DNA of 64,000 nt. Origin: ECT2AJA-044 sp965262845. Its GTDB lineage: Bacteria > Bacteroidota > Bacteroidia > Flavobacteriales > ECT2AJA-044. The notes under the pieces were generated by a model. It made no database searches and was not told the origin of the DNA. It saw only the letters and a program-made list of their open reading frames with translations. Both the position numbers and the translations under genes were made by a program. The DNA lies in NCBI GenBank assembly GCA_965262845.1, contig CBDHFX010000002.1, forward strand, positions 1 to 64,000, given 5' to 3'. This document shows positions 8,665-18,237 of this stretch, piece after piece; position 1 is the stretch's first letter; each line of letters starts with the position of its first letter.

Positions 8665-8726
8665 GGCCAAAACCTGCCTGCAAGTGGTTTTGGCCCTTAG
8701 GGCCAGCTTTTCCGGCTGGTTTTTTG
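8665..8726 (+). terminator. Two hairpins, the second terminator-like
   Basis: GGCCAAAACC and GGTTTTGGCC form a perfect 10-bp stem at 8665-8695. CCAGC-TTTTCCG-GCTGG at 8703-8719 is followed directly by TTTTTT, the form of an intrinsic terminator on the plus strand. No convincing gene precedes it. Confidence 0.5.
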
Positions 8727-8761
8727 CTTTGCTTTTTCTTTTTTGCTTACTTTTTTCCTTA

Positions 8762-8809
8762 GGCCCACCCCCTTGCTGGCGAGCGGCCGGGCGCGCCGAG
8801 CGGGGGGCG
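8762..8809. repeat. 48-bp inverted repeat, right arm
   Basis: This is the reverse complement of 6321-6368, without mismatch. The following 60 bp is an A/G-rich low-complexity run. Confidence 0.9.
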
Positions 8810-9022
8810 AAAAAAAGAAAAAGAAGAAAGAAGAAAAAAGGGGCCGAAAAGCAAGCAGGCAAAGGAATAGCGGCGAAAAAGAGCAAATGTTAATAAGTTT
8901 TGCCAGCGACCGAAAAAAGCAAGTTGCGGATCGACTAAAACGAAGCAAAACGGATGGATTGTCCATCTGTGAAGTCCGAAAACGACTATTTGATACCCCC
9001 AACTTCTAATACTGTTTTTTTT

Positions 9023-9690
9023 CACCGCCCGGAGGGCGGTGCGCGCGCTTTGTCCGTTGCGTCTGGCGAGTCGTTAGCATTCTATTTGAAAGATCGGTGT
9101 CCCTTAGTGCCAGCCAGTGCCCATGAGGGGAGTCAAGATCTTGGAGTTTGAACGAACTCATCTTTAAAGGCGATCTTTTGGGGGGGCTTTTGTCGGTTGC
9201 GTCTGGCGAGTAGTCGGCATTCTATTTGAAGTATCGTGTCCCTTAGTGCCAGTCAGTGCCCATGAGGGGAGTCAAGATCTTGGAGTTTGAACGATCACTC
9301 CTTTGATGGCGACCTTTTGGGGGGCTTTTCGTTGCCTGCTTCTGGCCAGTCATCGGCATTCTATTTGGAGTATCGTGTCCCTTAGGGCCAGTCAGTGCCC
9401 CTGAGGGAAGCACTGAACTTAATATTGAAACGATTTTTCCTTTGATGGCGATTTCTTTAGCCGTCCTTCGGACGCCTTGCGCTCCGCGCTTTTTCACCGC
9501 CCGGTGGGCGGTGTGGTAGCTGCTGCGCAGGCTACCCGTTGGGCCATTGCCCTTGATTGGAGTCTGGAACTTGAAATTTGAACGATCACTCCTTTGAAGG
9601 TGATCTTTTTGGGGGCTTTTGTCGCTTGCTTTTGGGCAGTCGTTAGCATTCTATTTTGGAGTATGCTTGTTCCTTAGGGCTATAAAAATA
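9023..9690. repeat. Hairpin-rich repeat array within copy B
   Basis: This is the same array as at 33-700, with GC hairpins at 9023 and 9495. No gene is seen. Confidence 0.85.
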
Positions 9691-9736
9691 ATATTTTGAT
9701 AAGTTGTTGAAATGTAAGTTTTTATACAGCATTAAT

Positions 9737-9766
9737 TACAGAGCTAGCTACAGAGCTAACTCTGTA
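9737..9766 (+). other. 30-bp palindromic site 5
   Basis: This is the copy of site 1 inside repeat copy B. It lies 159 bp beyond the 3' end of the small lipoprotein gene, so a site marks the outer end of the Rhs tip-immunity block in both copies. Confidence 0.8.
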
Positions 9767-9924
9767 GTTTTGCTTTTATGGCGAAAGGGAAGTAGGCAGA
9801 TGAAAACAGCTGCTTAACCAACCTGCGAACGATTGGAAGCTGTCTGCTACCGCTGAATGGAATCAAGATCTCTGTGGAATGAGGTAGGGGGAAAAAAGAT
9901 CAGGCAGTGAACATAACTTCATAA

Positions 9925-10347
9925 TTACCAATCATCCTTGCGAGAATCAAAATGTTGTAATCCCTTTGAAGCAATTAAGTACGTATTATCACTCTCAAGA
10001 ACGAGCTTCAATAGCTTTTTTTCATAGTCTTTTTTAAATGACACCTTATAAACCCCATTGAAAACCACATGATCTGCGACTATTACTAACGTTGTATCCG
10101 TTTCATTTATAGACCAATTGCCTTCCTTTATTTTTAATTTAATTGATGAAAATGACTGCAATGGTGGCAAATTACATATTCGATTTTTTTTAAAACTAAT
10201 CAAGTTAACTCCCAAGTCGTGTATTATGTCTTGCTCCTTATATGTGATTTTATCAATGCTATAAAAGCCAATGATTTTTTTCTCTAATACGGACCTGCAT
10301 CCAAAAAGCAGTACCGCAAGCAAACACAATAAAACGCGTGCTGACAT
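9925..10347 (-). CDS. Small lipoprotein, candidate Rhs immunity protein (copy B)
   Basis: This gene encodes the same 140-aa protein as 935-1357, with a lipobox cysteine at residue 17, and is the last gene of the Rhs operon. Its start codon shares one base with the Rhs stop codon (TAATG), so translation is coupled to that of the toxin-like tip. A lipid anchor would place it in the envelope, which suits protection against a tip arriving from outside. The immunity role rests on position and coupling; no family is recognised. Confidence 0.8.
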   Translation of the reverse strand: MSARVLLCLLAVLLFGCRSVLEKKIIGFYSIDKITYKEQDIIHDLGVNLISFKKNRICNLPPLQSFSSIKLKIKEGNWSINETDTTLVIVADHVVFNGVYKVSFKKDYEKKLLKLVLESDNTYLIASKGLQHFDSRKDDW

Positions 10348-13300
10348 TATGGTTCCCGGCTATTAGGCGTTGCTGTTCTTGTGTTATCCCGGCGGGCGGC
10401 ACCATCATCTTCAGGTGATATTGGTGATGACAAAGGTTTTCGGTAATTTCCCGATATTTTCTTCACAATATTGATCCCTATGTCGTATATTTTTTGATCA
10501 TCAGTAGTGTTTTCACCTTGCAGTATAACATTCAAAATATTAGTGAGGCTTTCCTTATTTTGATATTTTTCCGGTATCATGTCAGCATTCAATGCCGTTT
10601 GAACATCTAAAACAGCTTGTGGTAATACATCTTCTAGCTGCTTATTTACTAAACTTTCTTCATACATTCTTGCTATCCAAAATGAATTCTGAAATGCCCA
10701 ATTGATTACATTGAGAGCCATGGTGCCTTTAGCCGCAGCACTACCCATATTGGAAGCTCCTGACACGCTCCCCCTGCTTGATGGCCCATTTTTCGTAGTC
10801 GGGCTGACTATTCGATGCTGAGAAGCTACATGATTGGGGTCACCCCTTTTATTGCTCATACTTGCTATCCTCCTAGCAATTTCAGGAGTGTAAGGCAAGT
10901 TTACTGTCGACGCGGCTGTAGCACTTGGGTTATTGTATATTATTTCGGCAACCGTTCGATCAATTCCTATGTATCCAGCCTTCCAATATTTTGGATCATT
11001 ATTAGCTCTGTGCCAAGCATTTCGGGTTATAAAGTTCATATTGGAAACTTTTAACTTAATCCTGCCACGTACAGCTTCTATTCTTGCCGCATTCGCTGTA
11101 AGATATTCTGCCCCTTCCAAGTCAACCCCATCAATTACCCTGTTTTCAGCAAATGCGTAGGTCGAGTTCCAAGGATACTTGGCAGCCAGCGGATCAACCG
11201 CGAAAAAGCGACCCAACCTCGGATCGTGCATCCGGAACTTGAAGTTGATCGCATTCCCGGCCCCCTTTACTTCATCGTCCCGTTCCATACCGTTAAAGCC
11301 ATACGTGTAGGGGTTGCCGTTGATCTCGTCGTGGCGACCCGGCATCAACATTCCGAAGGGATAGTAATCCTGATAGGTCCGGACATCGGGGTCTTTTGAA
11401 CTGATGTTTCCACCAGTAGTGGTAGCGGAAATATACGTCCTGTCTGAGATCGTGCTCAATACATTTCCAAGGTGATTGGTTAATTCGTAGGTCTTTAGCC
11501 CGGTAGTGATGGAGTATCTCGCCACATCTTTAGAAAGAGGCTCAGTTCTAACCCATGCAAATGATCCATCTGGACGGTACAAGATACCTATTACGACATG
11601 GGAAGCAAGCTTCTTCTCTCCTCTCTTATATCCAAGTCTGTCTGAGCCGTAAATAGGTTTTTCGGCTACTTGTAATACATGATCATTATCAAAGAAAGAT
11701 CTGTACTTCATGAGCAGATTTCCCTGTGCATCTGTGACATAAACATATTTATCCCAATCCCTCTGATACGAATTGCCTGACTTGATGATCTTTTCCGTTC
11801 GGTTTCCATCGGGGCCATATTTAAACTCCAGTTCCGGGTTTCCATTTTTTTCAATGTGCCGGATCTTGCCATTGATACCCCACTCAATATCAGTAAAGCC
11901 CTCTGCATTGTCCTGTATCAGGTTGCCGGTGGCATCGTACTGGTAATTATTGCCGGTTTGGTCAGCGAGATCCCCGACACCGGTGGACGTTCCACTCGGA
12001 TCATCCACCCTTTTTAATCTATTCAATCCCGAATAATACTCGTAACTGAGATCGTCGAACTGACTGCCGGTTGCTCCCCAGCGTTCCAAGGCGTCCAGGT
12101 TTCCGTCGGCATCATAGGAGTAGAGCGATTTGTATTTGTTGCCTGAAGTGGCTCCGGTCCAGTCAGTGGTATTTGTTGCCCCGTGTTCATACCAGTTCCT
12201 TGAAGTAATCCGGTTAAGCTGATCGTAGCGGTATTTGCTCATGCCCAGGGAAACGGCGGATTCGTCAATGTCCAGCAAGCCCGAGCTCATGGCACTGATG
12301 TTCCCGTTATACAGGTCCGTGGGACTAACACTGTTCATTCCGGACAGTGTCAGTCCGTTGCTTCCACCGATCGGGTCGTAATCTCCGCTGTAGTAGTTCA
12401 GGACGAAGCCGTAGGCATCCCGGGCAAAATCAGTATGGCCTGAGGATGGGGAGGAAGTGGCATCTCCCCCCAGGTCTTCATCCGAAGCGACTCCTGCGGC
12501 ATTTATTCCCTTGAGCCAGCCCTGTATGGTGTAGGCATAATCAATTCCCTGCAGATCATCCTGTCCGATCTCCACACGCGCCAGCGGTCCATGGTGATAA
12601 TAGGTGTATCTGGCATCTCTGTCAAGGATCAGTTCCGTGTCATTTGTATAGACTTCGGTGATGCGGTTATCGGAATCATATTCATACCGGTGTTCCAATC
12701 GGTCCAGATGCCCATCGGGATTATAGTGGACCCGTTTGACATTTCCCGAGATCAGGTCGTAGTCATACAGGGTTCCCTTATATCCATGTCCCCAAAGTTT
12801 CAGTTCGTGGAGGTAGTTGACCAGTTCCTTTACATTACCGTGGAAATCATAGGAGAAATATTTGGCGCTTTCACAACTGATAGGGGAGGTTTTGAAGTCA
12901 TATTCCAGGAAATAGCCCATGGCGGCCACCCGGTTTCGGAGCCGTTCCTGTGCGTCATTGGAAAATTCATTGACTATGGTAGAGTGATTGGGTTCATCGT
13001 ACCAGGTTCGGGAAACTTCCTTTCTGGTTCCGCCCGAGATCCAGTTCCAATACTCAAACGCATCCTGAGCAATTCCGGAAGAAACATAGGTGCTGTTGTA
13101 CATCCGGCCCGATTCAAATACCCGGTCCTGCCCGTCGTATAGGGTGTAGGCGGTTCGTTCGGCGGCATCTCTGGTGGCCATCAATCTTCCTCCAAGGTCG
13201 TAGAAGAATTTTTTTCCGTTTCCATCCGGCGTTTTCTGCTTCACGACCTGGTTATAGGTATTGAACCTATACGTTGATTTTTTGCTATGGTTTGGATACG

Positions 13301-16300
13301 TAGCTGTTGCCGTACTTCCTGCCCTATAATTTTGGGCTGCAGTGATCTGGGCGGATGTGAGCAATGAAACTCCTGCCGGAGGCACTGTCTTGGTGAGGTT
13401 GCCAACCTGGTCGTAGTAATACAGCGTAAAGTGGTGAAGGGTGTAGTCGTATGTTCGCTTTAGTTCTTCGGCAAGTCCTGTTGTCTGGTCCAGTCCCAGG
13501 CAGGATGAGATGTACTGGTTCCGAAATTCGTTCGATAGTTCCTCAATATACTGCCCGTACAATACTGTTGCGTTGTGATAGGCTAAGGCCTCCAGATCCT
13601 CTGTACAGGGATCCTCCGTAAAGGGGAAGTTTCCTGAGCAAAGTGTGGGTTCGTTATTGCAGATATCCGAAAAGCAGTCTGTGTATCCTTCAAGATGCTC
13701 CTTTTTTCTTCTCTTTCCATCGAAAAGAATAATGTTCCATACGAAACAATCCGTTTCATCATGTGATAACCATAGATCTACAATTGATGAAGTTGATCCA
13801 AAGTATCTCAAATATTCTTCCTGGGAATAGGATCCCAGATCGAACTCAATTCTGCATAGTTCAAAGGTGTCACCAGAAAAAAAAGCAACCACGAATTTGG
13901 TTCCGGTAGGAGTGGTTTCAAAAAATGTTCTTATATTGGGGCTGCCAAGGCCTGCCGGATTAATATAGTCTTCAAGGAACGTCCATTCCCAAGTATATTG
14001 ACCGGGAAGGTTTTGCAGATGCACCAGCCCGGGAAAGTCAAGCAGTATTGTGCGCAAGTGCTCTACAATATGAACATAATCCAGGCAATACATATCTCCT
14101 ATACAATTCCTATCACAGGTCTGCCTGAAGTCAAGGACATCTATTGCCGACAGCTGCATGTTGTGGGTCGTGCTCAGAAACCGGGCTACCAGCTCCGGAT
14201 GGTCTTCAAAGTCGAACCAGGTGTATTTATTGCTCAGATAGCTCTCAGCGGCGTCTAGCTGGTTACAGGTAATACAGTCTTCACAGGACCAGCTTTTGGG
14301 GATGAGCATATCGGAATGGTCTTGCTGCAGTGAAAGGGCATGCGCATCGGTCCAGTCGAAACCGGTGCTCCAGCTGGAGGGGCTGATCACCTCCTCGCAG
14401 GCGCATACCAGGCCTCCTATATCGGGAACTCCCTTTCCTGTATAGTAAAAATATCCTTCCAGGGAGTGAACTCCTTCGGGCAGGTCGCCAGCGGTTTCAA
14501 GCGTTTCAAACTCATCCTTTACATCAAGTATAAGCTCACAGGAACAGGTATCCAAAGGTGACAGGCCTATTCGGGCCATCAAGGCAGTGTTGTTAGCGGC
14601 AATGGTAAGCGGCCCCAGGTAAGGTCCGGGGGTTGTGATCAATTCTGCTACGCAACCTGGGTTGGTTGCAGCAGAACCACCATAGACCAGGGTTTCAATG
14701 GCGTCTTCAAAAGAAGTGTAGGTGGGGGCAGAAGATCCGGTTGCAGTACTGGTTCCCGATGGATATCCCTGATCGCAGCCCCATTGGCAGATATCGATCA
14801 ATGCATTTTTTAAAGTGATGATGTTTGCAGGGTTGTCCCACCAGGTTGAGTTCACCTCTTCACAACCTTCAAGCGCCAGGATCCAGCTATCGGCCATGCT
14901 ATGGCAATAGGTATAGCAGTTATTTACATTTCCGGCGTCCATGGAAGTGGAGCCGATATCGGTGCTCATCCAGTTATTTGCTGTTGCTTCATCGGGAAGC
15001 GGATCTCCGAACATACTTTCAAGATCGTCTTCAGGGTTATTAAAAAAGACGGATTGGTATCCTGAAGGAATGGTACAGTCCAAATAATCGCATGGATCAA
15101 GAACATGCTCATATCGCGTGCTCAGATATAAGGTTCGCAGGATAGTCCAATACCGGTCCTTATCACATTCCTGCAAGCTAAAGTTGCATGGTGTTACTGA
15201 ATTCGGGGTAGTAAGGGTAACAAGCGGAGTGAGAGTAGTAAGGTCATGGGCTATCTTTTCGATACAATATGGTAATAATGGATCGTATGAGTTTAGTTTA
15301 CCATTAAATCCTGAGAGGTCTTCACAAGTACCTGGGATGGTAAAATGTGGATCTAGTGTACCGGGTATTTGAAGCATGCCGCCTGAATTGATATATCCGT
15401 CGGCCACAGCATCGGCAAAGCTAGTGGTATGGTTCAGTTCGTTTTCGAAAATGAAGGCAGGCCTTAGCTCTTCAACGCAATCCAAATAGCAATTGTATTC
15501 AGGATGCAGGCTAAGTAGGGCTTCTGCCCAGGATTCTTCGAAGAGGTCTATAAAGTCTGAGCGTTGGGCGAGCTCATCGGGAGTAATTTCGTAGAGGTCT
15601 CCTCCCAAATGAACGGGGGTGGCAGATGCAGATACGGGAGGGGTAAAGTTGGTTCCATCACCGTGGACGGTGATGTAGGCGTCGTCGCCATTTTCATCTT
15701 TGTATTTGTATGGCAAACCGGTATTAGGATTAAGAGGCAGGTTGTTCCAGGTATTTCCGGATGAGCTATTATATACCGAGTGTGTCCAATTTGGATCTGT
15801 TGTTAAGTAATGTCCGTACTGCCCGCCGGGGCTAACGTCTGCGATCATTTGGACCAGTGCCATATAGCAGGGGTCGGAGGAGCCACAGGCCTCATTGGTA
15901 TAATGCGCTAAGTCCTGAGTGTATCTCAATGGGTCATCAAAGTCCTCGTAGTCCTGTTCCCGAACGATCTCTGCGGCCATTTCTTCACAAGGCACCTGAT
16001 TATTACAATCATCATCAGCAAGTTCCAGCTCATTGTTATGGTAGATGGCAAAATCATCTGCACATTCTTCTATGTATGCTGCCGTGGCATTATCGACGGC
16101 CTGCTGATTTACCCGCAACACTTTGGAAAGGGTATATTCACCAATGTCCAGTGTTTTTTGAACGGATGGGATCAGATAAGGGGTACTTGCATCACAGGGT
16201 TCGCTGGCGACCACTGCATCCGGGTCACCGATCGTTTCCGACAGGCCATAAACAAGTTTGCCACATTCATCTTCGAGCGTGATTTCCAGATCGTAAACGC

Positions 16301-18218
16301 AGGTTGCACAGACCTCCTCACAAATGTCCTGTATTACCTGGGGGGAGAACTGATAGCTAAAGCTCTGGGAATCACCATCTGATTCCACTAAAAATTTTTG
16401 CGAGAAACTGATCGTTCCGTCAATTAGGTCCACCGCCTGGATTTCGGGGATCATCTCCACGGTCATCTGCTCATTATTACTTGTATAGGAAGGGATTGCC
16501 TCATATGCAGCTGGTTTATCTCCGGCAAGGGCCGTTGCGATCACGCTACCTTCCAGGTCCACGTATTCCAGCGAGAGCTGCCCATTGGGGTCACGGGTCA
16601 TTTTTTTTCGGTAGAAGGAGCTGTAGCCCACGTCGTTACCAAAAAGGATATCGAGTTCTTCCTGGGCAGGAACGCCGTAACGCATCACTGTTTCGTGTCC
16701 GGAATACAGGGCATGATCTCCACCGGGGAGTGATTTTCGCTGAATGCGGCCGGTGTTGTCGGGGGTGTACTCCGTTTGCACAAAAGGCCTTCCCTCGGCA
16801 TCGGGGAGGTGTGCATGATGTTCTAATGTATTGGAATTGGAGGTGGAGTAGTACCTGCTTGCCCCGCTAGAGGTGGACATGGTACCGGCGGCAGCTGGGC
16901 CGCAACTGCCGCTCCAAAGCAGGTCTTCATAGGAATATGGCTGGGGCTGGGTTGAGGAATTGAGCGTAAACCCGGACTGGTACCTCAGGGCCTTGTTTGG
17001 GGTAGTGTTGGTAGGGGCCGGCAGTGTTGAGATCGCGGGTCTGCCGTGGTAATCGTATATCTGGTCCTGGACCAGGATCAGCTCTTCGGAGCTCAGGCTG
17101 GTTATCGATTGGCGGTTACGAAGCGTACCATCCAGGTACTGAATGACATCCTTTCTTTTTGCATCCTCGGCAAAAACAGCTTTGTGCTGCCAGTTAAGTT
17201 TTGGGTTGTGATCCTGGCCATGTGATGCACTAATATCGTGATAATCAATTAGTTCATGACTATATTGGGAGGAGAGGCTTGATGGAGGAAGGGAGGAGAT
17301 CGTCCCCGACACCGTCGTCAGGGACCAGGGGCCATAGAAAACATTGCGGTACTGATCTGCTGTTTTGGACACCGCCCGAACACGCCACACCAGGTATCCG
17401 TCGGGATAGATCAGCGGGATCTCGTAGGAGCAGGTCGGTTGTAGAAAGGGTGAAAAGGGAGAGAACCCCAACGCTACCGGATATTGTTGGGGTGAGGAGT
17501 AAACCGGGGGAACCTGGATCCGGGTGCTCCGTTTCGAAAAGTCGTACTTACTGTTACTGGCAGTTCCCCATACGTAGGTATATTCCAGATCATACCACAG
17601 AGCTCCCTCAACGGGAGCCCAGGAGACCTTAACACTTCGATTTGTTGCTGTATTGATAACCTGTTTTCCAACATAGGAAACCTGTGCAAGTCCTGAAGTA
17701 CCGTATTGCACTGTGCGGTCAAATTCCATGATTGCTCCGATATAGAGGTTTTCCGGCGGGGTTGAGGAGCCTGGGCAAGATGGGCCTGGATCACAGGCAT
17801 GCCACGTGATGGAAGTGACCTTTACCACGATCCTATGAGCCCGTTTGGTAGGGGCAACTTTAATGCCTCTATAATCTGTATTGGAGGACTGATTATACGT
17901 CATGGTAAAACTAAAGTTTTCAGAAAAGCTGTTTCCGGACCGATCCGAGCTTTTAGCGGTTAGGTTTACCGTAACATGGTAGGAGGTCATGGGAGCGGGC
18001 TGACCTACCCGGTCACTAATGCGCACATATACATTTGCCTCTCTTTTAAGGTAGTGCTCAGCGCTAACGTTAGTAAGGTATAGCGGGTCGGTGAGGGTAA
18101 GGGCATTACCCACTCCCAGGGTTCCCAGGCGCATTTCCGTTTCGTAGCGATTGTGTTGCCCAAAGCTGTAAAGAGCACAAAGCAACCCGAAGATGAAGGT
18201 ATGGAATAACTTTTTCAT
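10347..18218 (-). CDS. Rhs/YD-repeat protein with polymorphic C-terminal tip
   Basis: From the ATG at 18218, which gives a clear signal peptide (MKKLFHTFIFGLLCALYSFGQ), the product has 2623 aa; the frame is open further upstream but that part is not protein-like. The first half is a Bacteroidota-specific extracellular region with Fn3-like stretches and many cysteine pairs. YD repeats follow (for example RYEYDSDNRITEVYT), then the conserved core end with YPFGM, FNGMERDDEVKG and HDPRLGRFFAVDPLA at about residues 2287-2370. The last 253 residues are a variable tip with no catalytic motif I recognise. Rhs shells usually enclose and deliver such tips. The gene starts 19 bp after the 2015-aa shell gene and couples to the lipoprotein gene. 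Confidence 0.92.
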   Translation of the reverse strand: MKKLFHTFIFGLLCALYSFGQHNRYETEMRLGTLGVGNALTLTDPLYLTNVSAEHYLKREANVYVRISDRVGQPAPMTSYHVTVNLTAKSSDRSGNSFSENFSFTMTYNQSSNTDYRGIKVAPTKRAHRIVVKVTSITWHACDPGPSCPGSSTPPENLYIGAIMEFDRTVQYGTSGLAQVSYVGKQVINTATNRSVKVSWAPVEGALWYDLEYTYVWGTASNSKYDFSKRSTRIQVPPVYSSPQQYPVALGFSPFSPFLQPTCSYEIPLIYPDGYLVWRVRAVSKTADQYRNVFYGPWSLTTVSGTISSLPPSSLSSQYSHELIDYHDISASHGQDHNPKLNWQHKAVFAEDAKRKDVIQYLDGTLRNRQSITSLSSEELILVQDQIYDYHGRPAISTLPAPTNTTPNKALRYQSGFTLNSSTQPQPYSYEDLLWSGSCGPAAAGTMSTSSGASRYYSTSNSNTLEHHAHLPDAEGRPFVQTEYTPDNTGRIQRKSLPGGDHALYSGHETVMRYGVPAQEELDILFGNDVGYSSFYRKKMTRDPNGQLSLEYVDLEGSVIATALAGDKPAAYEAIPSYTSNNEQMTVEMIPEIQAVDLIDGTISFSQKFLVESDGDSQSFSYQFSPQVIQDICEEVCATCVYDLEITLEDECGKLVYGLSETIGDPDAVVASEPCDASTPYLIPSVQKTLDIGEYTLSKVLRVNQQAVDNATAAYIEECADDFAIYHNNELELADDDCNNQVPCEEMAAEIVREQDYEDFDDPLRYTQDLAHYTNEACGSSDPCYMALVQMIADVSPGGQYGHYLTTDPNWTHSVYNSSSGNTWNNLPLNPNTGLPYKYKDENGDDAYITVHGDGTNFTPPVSASATPVHLGGDLYEITPDELAQRSDFIDLFEESWAEALLSLHPEYNCYLDCVEELRPAFIFENELNHTTSFADAVADGYINSGGMLQIPGTLDPHFTIPGTCEDLSGFNGKLNSYDPLLPYCIEKIAHDLTTLTPLVTLTTPNSVTPCNFSLQECDKDRYWTILRTLYLSTRYEHVLDPCDYLDCTIPSGYQSVFFNNPEDDLESMFGDPLPDEATANNWMSTDIGSTSMDAGNVNNCYTYCHSMADSWILALEGCEEVNSTWWDNPANIITLKNALIDICQWGCDQGYPSGTSTATGSSAPTYTSFEDAIETLVYGGSAATNPGCVAELITTPGPYLGPLTIAANNTALMARIGLSPLDTCSCELILDVKDEFETLETAGDLPEGVHSLEGYFYYTGKGVPDIGGLVCACEEVISPSSWSTGFDWTDAHALSLQQDHSDMLIPKSWSCEDCITCNQLDAAESYLSNKYTWFDFEDHPELVARFLSTTHNMQLSAIDVLDFRQTCDRNCIGDMYCLDYVHIVEHLRTILLDFPGLVHLQNLPGQYTWEWTFLEDYINPAGLGSPNIRTFFETTPTGTKFVVAFFSGDTFELCRIEFDLGSYSQEEYLRYFGSTSSIVDLWLSHDETDCFVWNIILFDGKRRKKEHLEGYTDCFSDICNNEPTLCSGNFPFTEDPCTEDLEALAYHNATVLYGQYIEELSNEFRNQYISSCLGLDQTTGLAEELKRTYDYTLHHFTLYYYDQVGNLTKTVPPAGVSLLTSAQITAAQNYRAGSTATATYPNHSKKSTYRFNTYNQVVKQKTPDGNGKKFFYDLGGRLMATRDAAERTAYTLYDGQDRVFESGRMYNSTYVSSGIAQDAFEYWNWISGGTRKEVSRTWYDEPNHSTIVNEFSNDAQERLRNRVAAMGYFLEYDFKTSPISCESAKYFSYDFHGNVKELVNYLHELKLWGHGYKGTLYDYDLISGNVKRVHYNPDGHLDRLEHRYEYDSDNRITEVYTNDTELILDRDARYTYYHHGPLARVEIGQDDLQGIDYAYTIQGWLKGINAAGVASDEDLGGDATSSPSSGHTDFARDAYGFVLNYYSGDYDPIGGSNGLTLSGMNSVSPTDLYNGNISAMSSGLLDIDESAVSLGMSKYRYDQLNRITSRNWYEHGATNTTDWTGATSGNKYKSLYSYDADGNLDALERWGATGSQFDDLSYEYYSGLNRLKRVDDPSGTSTGVGDLADQTGNNYQYDATGNLIQDNAEGFTDIEWGINGKIRHIEKNGNPELEFKYGPDGNRTEKIIKSGNSYQRDWDKYVYVTDAQGNLLMKYRSFFDNDHVLQVAEKPIYGSDRLGYKRGEKKLASHVVIGILYRPDGSFAWVRTEPLSKDVARYSITTGLKTYELTNHLGNVLSTISDRTYISATTTGGNISSKDPDVRTYQDYYPFGMLMPGRHDEINGNPYTYGFNGMERDDEVKGAGNAINFKFRMHDPRLGRFFAVDPLAAKYPWNSTYAFAENRVIDGVDLEGAEYLTANAARIEAVRGRIKLKVSNMNFITRNAWHRANNDPKYWKAGYIGIDRTVAEIIYNNPSATAASTVNLPYTPEIARRIASMSNKRGDPNHVASQHRIVSPTTKNGPSSRGSVSGASNMGSAAAKGTMALNVINWAFQNSFWIARMYEESLVNKQLEDVLPQAVLDVQTALNADMIPEKYQNKESLTNILNVILQGENTTDDQKIYDIGINIVKKISGNYRKPLSSPISPEDDGAARRDNTRTATPNSREP

Positions 18219-18237
18219 GGTCTTTCGTTTTGGGAAA

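Larger units (their letters stand above)
8991..11358. repeat. Long direct repeat, copy B (pairs with 1-2368)
   Basis: This copy ends inside the full-length Rhs gene, at the codon for F in its YPFGM motif. Beyond 11358 the Rhs gene continues with YD-repeat coding sequence that copy A lacks. The first 19 bases finish a 40-codon plus-strand frame (8887-9009) that begins before the repeat. Confidence 0.95.

Noticed and set aside
8887..9009. 40-codon frame crossing the start of repeat copy B
   Set aside because: Too short and without a known motif to call a gene; used only as a hint that the repeat extends left of the window.
8620..9025. Overlapping frames on both strands of the GC-rich and A/G-rich block
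   Set aside because: Composition is low complexity (poly-Lys, poly-Phe), and six frames are open at once because of base bias.
12591..13142. 183-aa plus-strand frame within the Rhs gene
   Set aside because: Shadow of YD-repeat coding sequence.
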